From: Brevibacterium sp. XM4083
Lineage (GTDB): Bacteria > Actinomycetota > Actinomycetes > Actinomycetales > Brevibacteriaceae
Direction: 5' to 3'
DNA: 64,000 nt
Assembly: GCF_006489205.2 (NCBI RefSeq)
Contig: NZ_VFYR02000003.1
Span: 613,462-677,461, forward strand
Position 1 is the stretch's first letter, and every line of letters begins with the position of its first letter. The notes under the pieces were generated by a model. The model did not search any database, was not told where the DNA came from, and saw only the letters and a list, made by a program, of their open reading frames with translations. This document shows, in pieces, positions 44,470 to 53,460 of the stretch. Both the position numbers and the translations under genes were made by a program.

Positions 44470-46113
44470 CTACTCGCGCGTCGACGCCGCGCTGCCGGCG
44501 ACGAGTTCGCCGTCGACGTAGGTCCGCAGGACCGTCGACTCGAGGAGGTCGTCCGGGTCGCCGGTGAACGGGTTGACGTCGAGGACGACGAGATTCGCGC
44601 GACCACCGGGCACGATCCGCCCGATCCCATCGCCGAACTCGCCCGCCACTGCCCCCGCGAGGGTCAGCCCCTCAAGAGCCTGACCCGGGGTGAACGCTCT
44701 CTCCGGGTGATAGACGGCAGATCCCGGGCTGAGCGCTGACCGTGTCGTCAGCGCGATGAAGAGATTGTGCGCCGCCTCGAGGGGAGCCGTGGGCGCATCG
44801 GTTCCGAGCGCGATCCGCACCCCCGCGTCGCGGAACTTCTGCCAAGGGAAGCCGGTCTCCGCGCGCTCGTCGCCGAGCATCGCCATCCAGTTGTCCATGA
44901 TCGCCGGATCGCAGTGGACCGGCTGCAGCGACGCGACGACGCCGAGCGCGGCCATGCGGCGGATCGTGTCATCCGTGACGGACTCGAGATGCTCGATGCG
45001 CGGGCTGCGCAGCCGCGGACCATTCGCCCGCCCGCATTCCTCGACGAGGTCGAGCGCGATCTCGCTCGCATGATCGCCGATCGCGTGCATCGCCAGCTGC
45101 AGACCGGCGGCATCGGCGGCCACGGCCACCGGTGCGGCGGTCTGATACGACCAGATCGCCTCGGCGTTCGTCCCATTCGCATACGGCGCCCGCATCGCCG
45201 CGGTGCACGCGTCGATGACGCCGTCGAGGATGAACTTCACCCCGGCCAGGCGGAACCACTCGGAGCCGTCCAGCGCGGCCACCTGGTCGCGCACCTCGAC
45301 CGCTCGCGTGACCTGGGAGAGATCCCGTTCGGGATCACCGGTGGGACGGAGGAGCCAATGCGCCGTGACGGGGAACGGCAGGCGGCCGTCGCGCTCGAGC
45401 AGGCGGACGACGGCGGCGAGCTCGGGCTCGCCGAGCGCCATATCGGTCGCCGCGGTCACCCCGCTGTGCAGGTAGGCCTCGAATGCCGTGTCGAGGAACC
45501 GCTCACGGTCGGCGGCCGTCGTGATCTCATCGAGATAGGACCACACGTACTCGATCGCCGCGGTCTCGAGCATGAAGCCCGTCGCCTGCCCGTCGGCGTC
45601 GCGGACGATCTCCCCACCGGGAGGATTCGGCGTCTCTGCCGTAATGCCCATCGCCTCGAGCGCCGCAGTGTTGACCCAGGAGGAGTGGACGTCGTTCGAG
45701 TCGAGGATGACGGGAATGTCGTCGATGACCTCGTCGATCATCGCCGCCGTCGGCTGCCCGCCGGGAACGGCGTCGAACATCCAACTCGCGCCGAGGAGGT
45801 ACGCCGCCTCCGGCTGCGCGCTGCGGGCCGCCCGCAGTCGTTCCTGGATCTCGCTCAGGCTTCCGGCGTCGCGCAGCTGCACCTTGTCCAGGGTCTGCCC
45901 GAGCATCGCCAGATGCGTATGCGCCTCGACGAATCCGGGGGACACGAGCGCACCGTCGAGGTCGACCACCTCGGCGTCTTCACCGGCGATCGCCCGGACG
46001 GTGGCCGCGTCACCGACGGCGAGGATCCGTCCCGCCTCAAAGGCGACGGCCTCGTGGAGCGGGGCATCGGCGCTGCCGGTGAAGACGGTGGCATTGGTGA
46101 GGACGGTGGTCAT
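44470..46113 (-). CDS. Amidohydrolase family protein (YtcJ-like)
   Basis: A 547-residue metal-dependent hydrolase of the amidohydrolase 3 subgroup. Landmarks are SPGFVEAHTHLAMLG (metal His-x-His), the extended YtcJ middle region, QLAMHAIGDHA, RIEHLE, and the C-terminal LGTDAPTAPLEAAHNL. Substrates of this group are amides, imides or carbamates. The ATG overlaps the stop of the upstream MFS gene as ATGA, so uptake and hydrolysis are coupled. The divergent TetR gene probably regulates both. Confidence 0.87.
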   Translation of the reverse strand: MTTVLTNATVFTGSADAPLHEAVAFEAGRILAVGDAATVRAIAGEDAEVVDLDGALVSPGFVEAHTHLAMLGQTLDKVQLRDAGSLSEIQERLRAARSAQPEAAYLLGASWMFDAVPGGQPTAAMIDEVIDDIPVILDSNDVHSSWVNTAALEAMGITAETPNPPGGEIVRDADGQATGFMLETAAIEYVWSYLDEITTAADRERFLDTAFEAYLHSGVTAATDMALGEPELAAVVRLLERDGRLPFPVTAHWLLRPTGDPERDLSQVTRAVEVRDQVAALDGSEWFRLAGVKFILDGVIDACTAAMRAPYANGTNAEAIWSYQTAAPVAVAADAAGLQLAMHAIGDHASEIALDLVEECGRANGPRLRSPRIEHLESVTDDTIRRMAALGVVASLQPVHCDPAIMDNWMAMLGDERAETGFPWQKFRDAGVRIALGTDAPTAPLEAAHNLFIALTTRSALSPGSAVYHPERAFTPGQALEGLTLAGAVAGEFGDGIGRIVPGGRANLVVLDVNPFTGDPDDLLESTVLRTYVDGELVAGSAASTRE

Positions 46114-47492
46114 GATGTCCTTTCGGTCTTGTCGGAGGCGGAGTCGCTGGGGGTGGCGTTCCGTCCGTCAGTGGCGTCGGTGGCGGAGTCCGAGTCGGAG
46201 GCGTCAGCGGTGGTGGAGGAGTCGGTCGTGGTGGCGGTCGCCTCGGTGGTGGGAGTGTCCGCGGTCGACGGATCCGCAGGCGGCGGTGAGTCCTCGCCGA
46301 GGTGGGTCAGGGTGCGTTCGACGCGCGTCGAGACGCGGGCGATGAGCACCGTGGGGATGACGACGACGAAGCTGACGATGCCCATGATCAGCCCGAAGGT
46401 GGGGATGCCGACGGTGTCGATGACCCATGCGCCGAGCAGCGGAGCGAAGCTCGATCCGACGATGTAGGCCCCGACGAGGGGACCCGACCAGTACCCGCGG
46501 GCGTCGAGTCCGGCGGCGGTGGCGATGAAGAGGACGAACGCGAACGCGTAGATCGTGTTGACGACGACGATGAGCACAGCCAGGGTCTGCGGATCGGTCG
46601 TCATGCCGATCCAGATCTTCGTCACCCCGCCGAGGATGAGCGCGACGGCCAGCGGCACCGCTCGCCCGATCCGGGTGCCGAAGAGCATGACGATGAGCAT
46701 CGCCGCTGCCCCGCAGCCGGCGGCGGCGCTGAGGGCGAAGCCGAGGGACTGCTCGCTCAGGCCGACGGAGTCACCGAGGACCGGGGCGAGTGTCCACACG
46801 GAGTCCTCGCTCGTGCCCCAGAGGGGAAAGATGATGAGGATGCCGATGCCGGCGAGCACGACCTTCCGGGGCGCGCGGGTGCCGGCGGGGGACTCGGCGG
46901 CGATGACCGCCGATGAGTAGTCGGGAGTGGCCGGCAGCCAGATCGTCACGGCGAGGCTGAGGGCCGACAGCAGCGCCAGCGCCCCGAACACTGTGAACTG
47001 GGCGAGGCCGATCGCCGGGATGACCCCGAGGACGACCATGACGAGGAGGCGATTGACGACGCCGCTCGTCGCGCTCACCCGGTTGGGGTTCTCGATCGCG
47101 GCGATCGCGGCCCCCGAGGTCGAGATCGCCGCGCCCACCCCGGCACCGCCGGCGATGAGTCCGGCGACGACGATCGTGGGGCTGCCGATGAGCGCCGCGG
47201 CGAGGAAGCCGATGATGGCGATGACGAGTCCGACCACGGCGATCGTGCGGCGGTGGCGTCCTGCCGCCGGGCGCGAGGTCCCCAGTCCGACGAGCGCCGA
47301 GGCCAGCAGCGCCCAGGTGAGGATGTTGCCAGCGGCGATGACGTCGAAGCCGATGTCCTCGAGGACGGCGAGGACGAGGGGAGCAAGGTTGGCGAGCATG
47401 AGTCCGGCGAGGGCGACGAGGAAGACCGCCGCGCCGTTGCGCAGTCCGAGCGGGACGCGGGGATCGTCGACGGGTGCGGGTGCTGTGCTCAT
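46110..47492 (-). CDS. MFS transporter
   Basis: A 460-residue major facilitator protein with about twelve helices and a C-terminal cytoplasmic tail of about 60 Ser/Thr/Asp/Ala-rich residues. The start ATG 47492 has AAAGGGGCC upstream; the frame upstream of it crosses the operator. A cytoplasmic-loop signature of the form GTSRPAAGRHRR is present. It is the first gene of the transporter-amidohydrolase operon and probably imports the amidohydrolase substrate, though export cannot be excluded. Confidence 0.85.
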   Translation of the reverse strand: MSTAPAPVDDPRVPLGLRNGAAVFLVALAGLMLANLAPLVLAVLEDIGFDVIAAGNILTWALLASALVGLGTSRPAAGRHRRTIAVVGLVIAIIGFLAAALIGSPTIVVAGLIAGGAGVGAAISTSGAAIAAIENPNRVSATSGVVNRLLVMVVLGVIPAIGLAQFTVFGALALLSALSLAVTIWLPATPDYSSAVIAAESPAGTRAPRKVVLAGIGILIIFPLWGTSEDSVWTLAPVLGDSVGLSEQSLGFALSAAAGCGAAAMLIVMLFGTRIGRAVPLAVALILGGVTKIWIGMTTDPQTLAVLIVVVNTIYAFAFVLFIATAAGLDARGYWSGPLVGAYIVGSSFAPLLGAWVIDTVGIPTFGLIMGIVSFVVVIPTVLIARVSTRVERTLTHLGEDSPPPADPSTADTPTTEATATTTDSSTTADASDSDSATDATDGRNATPSDSASDKTERTS

Positions 47493-47542
47493 GAAGTGGC
47501 CCCTTTGCCGGTGTCGCGGTGCCGATGGCGGCACTCATTGAC

Positions 47543-47563
47543 TAAACGAAAAGTTTTCGGTTA
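47543..47563. promoter_or_regulatory. 21-bp palindromic operator between MFS and TetR genes
   Basis: TAAACGAAAA-G-TTTTCGGTTA, 9 of 10 arm positions complementary, in an AT-rich patch. A -10-like TAGAAT for the TetR gene starts three bases after it (47566). Position and symmetry fit a TetR dimer site. Confidence 0.6.
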
Positions 47564-47691
47564 CCTAGAATGGTGCACGTCGGCTCGAGAGCTTGTCAAT
47601 CGCATCGTCGCCGGACCCGGCACTCGCTCCGTAGTGAGCAGGCGCGGAGTCGCACGCAGTCGCAGAGTCGCGAGAAGGAGGAGAGTGCGCC

Positions 47692-48294
47692 ATGGCCCGA
47701 CCGACGTCCCCGCTGCTGAGCCGGGAGAAGATCGCGCTCGCCGCCATCGAGATGCTCGATGCCGGTGAGGAGCTGAGGATCCAACCGCTCGCGAAGCGCC
47801 TCGGGGTCTCCCTCTCCTCGCTCTACCACCACGTCGACGGACGTGACGGAATCGTCCATGCGATGCGCGAGGTCCTCAACGGCGACTACGACCTCGTCAC
47901 CCTCACCGACGCGGCGTGGCAGGACTCGCTGCGGGCCGGCGTCGGGTCACTCTGGCGCCTCTACGCCGACCATCCGCGGGTGATGATCCATCTCCTCGGG
48001 GTGACGATCGACGAACCCGCGACCCTGCGACTCTATGAAGCGCTCCTTGAGATCCTCCGCCGCGCCGGCCTGCCCGAGGACGAACTGCTCACGACCCTCG
48101 AAGTCCTCGACGCGTTCGCGTTCGGGGTCGCCCTCGACGCCCTGTCCCCGAATCAGATCTTCGCACCGGGAGATCCGAGCTCACCGCTGGCCGAACTCGC
48201 CACCGGCCATCCGACCGGTGCAGAGCGCAACCGACTCGTCTACGACCGCGGGCTCGATCTCCTCATCGCGGGCATCGAGGCACGGGTGAGCTGA
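47692..48294 (+). CDS. TetR-family regulator (TetR/AcrR, C-terminal tetracycline-repressor type)
   Basis: A 200-residue repressor: HTH with LSREKIALAAIEMLDAG and LAKRLGVSLSSLYHHVDGRD, then the TetR_C-like ligand-binding bundle. GAGAAGGAGGAG precedes ATG. It is divergent from the MFS-amidohydrolase operon with the palindrome at 47543 in between, so local repression is the expected role. It ends six bases before the convergent selD stop. Confidence 0.92.
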   Translation: MARPTSPLLSREKIALAAIEMLDAGEELRIQPLAKRLGVSLSSLYHHVDGRDGIVHAMREVLNGDYDLVTLTDAAWQDSLRAGVGSLWRLYADHPRVMIHLLGVTIDEPATLRLYEALLEILRRAGLPEDELLTTLEVLDAFAFGVALDALSPNQIFAPGDPSSPLAELATGHPTGAERNRLVYDRGLDLLIAGIEARVS

Positions 48295-48300
48295 CCCGGT

Positions 48301-49305
48301 TCAGCGAATCCGGATGCCCGAGCCGGCGACGGTCTCCCCGATGATCGGGTGCCCCGGCAGCTCCCCGACGACGAGGAGGCCGCCGGAGGTCTGCGCATCC
48401 GCGAGCAGGAGGAGGTCCGCCTCGGTGACGGTGTCATCCGCGGTCAGGTGCGGCCGCACCCAGTCGAGATTGCGCCGGGTCCCGCCGGAGACGAAGCCCG
48501 CGGCGATCGACTCATCGACCCCGCCGAGGCGGGGCACCGCAGCCGCGTCGATGACCGCACCGATCCCGGAGGCCCGGCCCATCTTGAACAGGTGGCCGAG
48601 CAGCCCGAACCCGGTGACGTCGGTGGCCGCGCGGATGCCGGCGGCCACGGCCGCCCGCGAGGCGTCCGCGTTGAGCTGCGTCATCGTCGCGATCGCCTCG
48701 TCGAAGACCTCCCCGGTCTGCTTGTGCCGGTTGTTGAGAATCCCCACCCCGATCGGCTTCGTCAGGGTGATCGGCAGTCCCGCCTCGGCGGCGTCGTTGC
48801 GCATGATCGCCTCGGGATGGGCGATGCCGGTCACGGCCATCCCGTACTTCGGTTCGGGATCGTCGATCGAATGCCCGCCGGCGACGGGGCAGTTCGCCTG
48901 CCCGGCGACATCGAGACCGCCGCGCAGCACCTCGGTGAGCAGCTCCATAGGCAGCGTCTCCCGCGGCCACCCGACGAGGTTGATCGCCGTGACCGGGGTC
49001 CCGCCCATCGCGTAGATGTCCGAGAGCGCGTTGGCTGCTGCGATCCGACCCCAGTCGTAGGCGTCGTCGACGACGGGGGTGAAGAAGTCCGCGGTGGAGA
49101 GGACCGCGAGATCCTCGCGGATGCGCACCGCCGAGGCGTCGTCGCCGTCATCGAGACCGACGATGACCTCGGGGTGCGTCTGCCCGGTCAGCCCGCGGAC
49201 CGCGTCCTCGAGCTCACCGGGCGGGATCTTGCACGCACAGCCGCCGCCGTGAGCGAACCCGGTGAGGCGGTACTGTGCGGTCTCGAGCGTCTCCGAGGTG
49301 TCCAT
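48301..49305 (-). CDS. selD: Selenide, water dikinase
   Basis: A 334-residue SelD, which makes selenophosphate from selenide and ATP for Sec-tRNA synthesis. The N-terminal catalytic loop GGGCACK carries Cys23 (equivalent to E. coli Cys17) and Lys26; it is the Cys form, not a selenoprotein. The ATP-binding part has STADFFTPVVDD, and GILNNRHKQTG and TDVTGFGLLGHLFKM follow. It stands apart from the other sel genes (about 12 kb away) and is convergent with the TetR gene. Its only evident client here is the Sec formate dehydrogenase. Confidence 0.95.
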   Translation of the reverse strand: MDTSETLETAQYRLTGFAHGGGCACKIPPGELEDAVRGLTGQTHPEVIVGLDDGDDASAVRIREDLAVLSTADFFTPVVDDAYDWGRIAAANALSDIYAMGGTPVTAINLVGWPRETLPMELLTEVLRGGLDVAGQANCPVAGGHSIDDPEPKYGMAVTGIAHPEAIMRNDAAEAGLPITLTKPIGVGILNNRHKQTGEVFDEAIATMTQLNADASRAAVAAGIRAATDVTGFGLLGHLFKMGRASGIGAVIDAAAVPRLGGVDESIAAGFVSGGTRRNLDWVRPHLTADDTVTEADLLLLADAQTSGGLLVVGELPGHPIIGETVAGSGIRIR

Positions 49306-49401
49306 GTGCGCGAGCCTAGCAGGGGGACGGCCCCGGCAGTCAGGGTGGCGGAGACGCCCCCGGCCGGTGCCGCGTGGGCACCGGCCGGAGGCCTCGGGTG
49401 C

Positions 49402-49758
49402 TCAGGCCGAGTCCGGCACCCTGTCGAGGAACCCGCGCACATCCTCGATCCGGCCATCGTCATCGATGACGATGACGTCGAAGCCGATGATGACAGGTTC
49501 CGCGCCTTCGGGCCCCAGGCCCCAACGGAAGCGAACCTGGTCATGGTGGCCGTCCGGATCTCCGAGCGGGGTGAAGACGAAGTCCGGGAACTGCGACTGC
49601 GTGCTGTCGATGAGGGCGTCGATGCCTCCGCGGCCTCCGACCTGCGACAGCGGATCGCAATAGCTGAGGTCGGCAGAGAAGTGACGCTCGAGCAGTGCCT
49701 GCCGGTCGTCCCGGGTGGAATTCCACGTCGCGATGTAGGCGTCGATGATCTGCTGCAT
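49402..49758 (-). CDS. NTF2-like (SnoaL-type) protein
   Basis: A 118-residue protein from ATG 49758 (AAGGAGAGCCATC upstream), starting MQQIIDAYIATWNSTRDD, with RHFSADLSYCDPLSQVGGRG, a pattern typical of SnoaL-like polyketide-cyclase-fold proteins. It is divergent from the XRE regulator by about 120 bases, so it is the likely target. Ligand unknown. Confidence 0.8.
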   Translation of the reverse strand: MQQIIDAYIATWNSTRDDRQALLERHFSADLSYCDPLSQVGGRGGIDALIDSTQSQFPDFVFTPLGDPDGHHDQVRFRWGLGPEGAEPVIIGFDVIVIDDDGRIEDVRGFLDRVPDSA

Positions 49759-49879
49759 GATGGCTCTCCTTGAGTGTTCGGCGTGCAGGAACATCACCCA
49801 TGATTTCGCCGCATCCGTGCCGTGGCCATGACCTCCGAGGTCATGGATGACGGGTTCGGCGCGCACCTACACTGGCGAC

Positions 49880-50653
49880 ATGGACACGGTGGCGAAGGTG
49901 CATTCGGTGGGGGACATGCTGCGGTGGTGGCGGGAGCAGCGGCGCTTCAGCCAGCAGGAGCTGTCGAATCTCTCCACCGTCTCGACCCGCCACCTGAGTC
50001 GGGTCGAGACCGGGCGTGCCCACCCCACTCCCGAGATGATCGACTTCCTCGCGGAGAACCTCGATGTGCCGTTGAGAGAGCGCAATCGGCTGCTGCTGGC
50101 CGGCGGCTATGCACCGAAGTACTCAGAGACGGACCTCGACGACGCCTCCCTGTCCGTGGTGATGACCGGCCTGCGAGATCTCCTCGATGCGCACGCACCG
50201 TACCCGGCTCTGCTCCTCGACGAGCAGTGGACGATCATCGACGCCAATGACGCGGTCGCTGACCTGCTGGCCGGCTGTGACCCCGAGCTGCTCGAACCAC
50301 CGGTCAATGCCGTCCGTCTCAGCGTCCATCCCCGCGGCCTGGCCCCGCGCCTGGAGAACCTGTCCGAGTGGGCCGCCCACCTCTACCACCAGGTGCTGCG
50401 GCGCGGGCAGCGCACATGCGACGTGCGACTCAGGGCTCTCGCCGACGAGATCTGCGAACTCATCGGAGAGACACCCCGCGCGGAGGCTCCGGCCGGTCCC
50501 GTGGTCGCGATGTCCCTGCGCGCCGAGACAGGAGTGCTCAAGCTGTTCAGCACCAGCGCCCAGCTCACCACCGCCGCCGACACCGCCCTCGAGGGTCTGC
50601 GGCTGGAGACGTTCCTGCCTGCGGATGCCCTCACCCGTCGGCACTTCACGTAG
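49880..50653 (+). CDS. XRE-family regulator with MmyB-like ligand-binding domain
   Basis: A 257-residue regulator. N-terminal helix-turn-helix (LRWWREQRRFSQQELSNLSTVSTRHLSRVETGRAHP) and a C-terminal PAS-like MmyB domain (PALLLDEQWTIIDANDAV; RLSVHPRGLAPRLENLSEW). MmyB domains bind fatty-acid-type ligands in at least one studied case. ATG 49880 is preferred over a start 11 codons upstream. It ends 43 bases from the convergent lipid-cluster gene at 50696, so it might also act there, which is speculative. Confidence 0.85.
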   Translation: MDTVAKVHSVGDMLRWWREQRRFSQQELSNLSTVSTRHLSRVETGRAHPTPEMIDFLAENLDVPLRERNRLLLAGGYAPKYSETDLDDASLSVVMTGLRDLLDAHAPYPALLLDEQWTIIDANDAVADLLAGCDPELLEPPVNAVRLSVHPRGLAPRLENLSEWAAHLYHQVLRRGQRTCDVRLRALADEICELIGETPRAEAPAGPVVAMSLRAETGVLKLFSTSAQLTTAADTALEGLRLETFLPADALTRRHFT

Positions 50654-50695
50654 GAGCCGGGACGATAGCCTGCGGGCTGAGTCAGTCAACGGCGG

Positions 50696-52429
50696 TCAGT
50701 CAACACCCGCGGACTCGACGTCCGCCTCGGCGACGATCTTGCCGGGGTTGAGATTCCGGCCCGGATCGCTCGCGCGGAAGAGCGAGTCGACGATGAACGC
50801 CCCGGCGGGGGTGACGTCGTCGACGATCCACGGCCGGTGCTCGGTGCCGACCCCGTGATGGTGGGAGAGCCCGCCGCCGGAGTCGATGAACTCCTGCTGC
50901 ACGGCGTCCTTGACGAACTGGTACTCCGTCAGCGCGGTGTCCTCGCGGCTGTAGGGGACGGCGAACGTGAAGTAGAGGCACGCCCCGCCGTGATAGCTGT
51001 GGGACAGGTGGCAGAACATGAAGCCCGGCCCGCCCTGCGCCCGACGCACCTGCTCGAAGCGCTCGTGGACGCGGGCGTGCATCGTCTTGAGGTTCGCCCA
51101 GCTCACCCCGGTCTCGCAGACATCGCCGAAGACCTTGTAGTTGAGGAGGAAATCGCGCAGGTACGGGGTGTCGAACTTCTTCTGGTCGTAGATCGCTCCC
51201 GGCCCGGTGCCCAGGCTGATCCCACCGCGACCCGAGACGATCCGCTTGACCTCGGCCCGCTCCCGCGCGACGTGCTCCTTCGACCCCTCGAAGCAGACGT
51301 AGGACAGGCACATCCCTTCCGTCGTGTCCCAGCCGCGGGCGCGCAGATACGCGAAGAGGGCATCCTGACCACGGGCGCTGACCTTGGATTTCACCGAGGT
51401 CGGCTGCGAGACCATGGCGAGGCTGAAGCGCGTCTCGGGTCCGTCGGAGAGCCGGGTGAAGGTGGGGCTGACCTCGGAGCGCGCGATGTCGTGCATCGCC
51501 TCGACGCCTGACGCCCAATCCGGGTAGAGGTACGCGACGACCTCCCTGACCTCGGGCCGGCGGTGGATCTGGACCGTGCATTCGGTGATGACGCCGAGGC
51601 GGCCCTCACTGCCGAGGATCATCTCGTGGACCGACGGGCCGGAGTCGCGACCCGGGATCGGCTTGCTCACGACGACACCGCGGGGATGGACGACGCGCAT
51701 CCCCCGCACGATGTCCTCGATGTCACCGTACTTATCCGATTGCATCCCCGATGAGCGGGTCGCCGCCCACCCGCCGAGGGTCGAATAGCTGAACGAGTCG
51801 GGGAAGTGCCCCATCGTCCAGCCGCGGAGGTTGAGCTGCTCTTCGAGGTCGGGACCGTAGGCGCCGGCCTCGACCCGGGCCAGCCCCGAGTACTCGTCGA
51901 CGTCGAGGACCCGGCGCATCCGTCCGAGGTTGAGCGAGACGATGGGGCGGGTCTCCGCCGGATCCGGGGTGACCGATCCGGAGATGCACGACCCGCCGCC
52001 GTAGGGGATGAGGACGAGGTCGTGTGCGAGGACGATGTCGAGGACCGCTGTGACCTCGTCCTCGCTGCCGGGATGGACGACGACATCGGTGAGCCGCGGC
52101 ATGATCCCGTTGCGCACCCGGTAGAGGTCGGGCAGGGAGCGGCCGAACGAGTGGACGATGCGCAGCTCGTCATCAGTGCTGACGTTGTCGGCTCCGACCG
52201 CTTCGGCGAAGGAGGCGAGGAGGTCAGCGGGCAACCGTGACGCGGGCGCGTCGACGTCGGCGAGGTCCGGAGTGCGCGGGCGCGGGGCGTTCCACAGGTC
52301 GAGCCCGACCTTCTCCTTCGCGATCGCCGCGAACGCCGGCTTCGTCTCCCAGCGGAACTCGACGCCGTCGGCGCCCCAGCCCCACCAGCGATGCCGCCTG
52401 ACGTCCTCCGCTCTGACCGGTGCGCTCAA
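50696..52429 (-). CDS. FAD-binding oxidase, alkyldihydroxyacetonephosphate synthase-like
   Basis: A 577-residue flavoprotein of the VAO/PCMH fold closely matching alkyl-DHAP synthase (AGPS). N-terminal RHRWWGWGADGVEF, SFGRSLPDLYRVRNG, flavin-binding PYGGGSCISGSV, FPDSFSYSTLGGWAATRSSG, SDKYGDIEDIVRGM, and the HHHGVG motif (His523-525) that lies in the AGPS active site. AGPS exchanges the acyl chain of acyl-DHAP for a fatty alcohol, creating the ether bond. The TTG start overlaps the acyltransferase stop (TTGA). A sister assignment, such as another glycolate/lactate-type oxidase, is less likely given HHHGVG and RWWGWG. Confidence 0.85.
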   Translation of the reverse strand: MSAPVRAEDVRRHRWWGWGADGVEFRWETKPAFAAIAKEKVGLDLWNAPRPRTPDLADVDAPASRLPADLLASFAEAVGADNVSTDDELRIVHSFGRSLPDLYRVRNGIMPRLTDVVVHPGSEDEVTAVLDIVLAHDLVLIPYGGGSCISGSVTPDPAETRPIVSLNLGRMRRVLDVDEYSGLARVEAGAYGPDLEEQLNLRGWTMGHFPDSFSYSTLGGWAATRSSGMQSDKYGDIEDIVRGMRVVHPRGVVVSKPIPGRDSGPSVHEMILGSEGRLGVITECTVQIHRRPEVREVVAYLYPDWASGVEAMHDIARSEVSPTFTRLSDGPETRFSLAMVSQPTSVKSKVSARGQDALFAYLRARGWDTTEGMCLSYVCFEGSKEHVARERAEVKRIVSGRGGISLGTGPGAIYDQKKFDTPYLRDFLLNYKVFGDVCETGVSWANLKTMHARVHERFEQVRRAQGGPGFMFCHLSHSYHGGACLYFTFAVPYSREDTALTEYQFVKDAVQQEFIDSGGGLSHHHGVGTEHRPWIVDDVTPAGAFIVDSLFRASDPGRNLNPGKIVAEADVESAGVD

Positions 52430-53460
52430 TTCCTCATCCTCTCATCCGTGCTTTCGCCGAGGCGGCCCCGAGTCCGCGACCGATGACGGCGGGGGCTCGG
52501 GGCGGTCGTCCAATGGTGCTGCGTGGTCTGCTTGTCCGGCTCCGGGGCATGAGTGGGGATGCGCGGCTCTTCGCCGGGCGCGAGCTTCTCATGCCGGTGC
52601 GCGAGGCGGGGCACCCCGATGGCGTCGGCTCCGGAGTCGAAGAGCTCCTCGACGAGGCACTGGACGCGGGCGGTGAGCGCCGGCAGGGATTCCCCGGGCC
52701 GGGGGATGACGGGTTCGCCGAAGACGATGCGCACCGGCGGTCGGCCGGGCACCGGCCAGTTCGCTCCCTTGGGCATCGCCTCGAACCCGCCGACGACGGC
52801 GGCCGGAACGATCTGCACCCCGGCATCGACGGCGAGCTTGACGGCCCCGACCTTGAAATCGGCGATGACGCGGCCCTGCTGCCGACCGCCCTCGGGGAAG
52901 AGGAGGACGGGGACGCCTGCGCGCAGCAGCGCCCGCGGGACCTCGGAGCTGCCGCGCGAGCCCTCCCGGTAGACGGGGAAGGCGTTGAAGAGGCTGCGGA
53001 CGAAGAGCCGCTTGTGCCAGGCGGTGAAGAAGTAGTCGTAGGCGACGCCGGTGGAGAGGAAGCGCGCCTGCCGGTGGGGCAGGCTCTGGGCGATGAGCGG
53101 AGCGTCGAGATGCGAGGTGTGGTTCGCGATGACGAGGTAGCCCTCGGTCAGCCCGCGGACCCGCGGTTCGATCCGCACCGTCGGCGAGATCGTCGAGACG
53201 ACGAGGGCGCGGAAGAGGACGCGCTGGAGGAGAGCGCGCAACAGCGCACGGGGTCGGGAGCGGTACTTCTCCGTCGACACCGGCGTGCGAGGTGGGGACG
53301 TATCAGAGGTCATCACCCGCTGTTCGGAGCCGACCGCGGTTCTGGATGCCGCCTCGGCGGGAGAATTCCTCCGGCGTGAACTCAGCGGCCCTGACTGCGG
53401 CCCCGACTGCGATCCCGGACCCGACGGATCCCGCCGGCCCACGCCCTCATTCCTCCTCAT
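52426..53460 (-). CDS. PlsC-family lysophospholipid/DHAP acyltransferase
   Basis: A 344-residue acyltransferase: His114-x4-Asp119 (NHTSHLDA), the FPEGGR motif (E190), GAVKLAVDAGVQIVPAAVVG. A disordered N-terminus of about 65 residues and a basic C-terminal tail flank the domain. The start at 53460 overlaps the SDR stop; a shorter start at 53313 is possible. In an ether-lipid pathway it could acylate DHAP or 1-alkyl-glycerol-3-phosphate. Confidence 0.85.
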   Translation of the reverse strand: MRRNEGVGRRDPSGPGSQSGPQSGPLSSRRRNSPAEAASRTAVGSEQRVMTSDTSPPRTPVSTEKYRSRPRALLRALLQRVLFRALVVSTISPTVRIEPRVRGLTEGYLVIANHTSHLDAPLIAQSLPHRQARFLSTGVAYDYFFTAWHKRLFVRSLFNAFPVYREGSRGSSEVPRALLRAGVPVLLFPEGGRQQGRVIADFKVGAVKLAVDAGVQIVPAAVVGGFEAMPKGANWPVPGRPPVRIVFGEPVIPRPGESLPALTARVQCLVEELFDSGADAIGVPRLAHRHEKLAPGEEPRIPTHAPEPDKQTTQHHWTTAPSPRRHRSRTRGRLGESTDERMRN

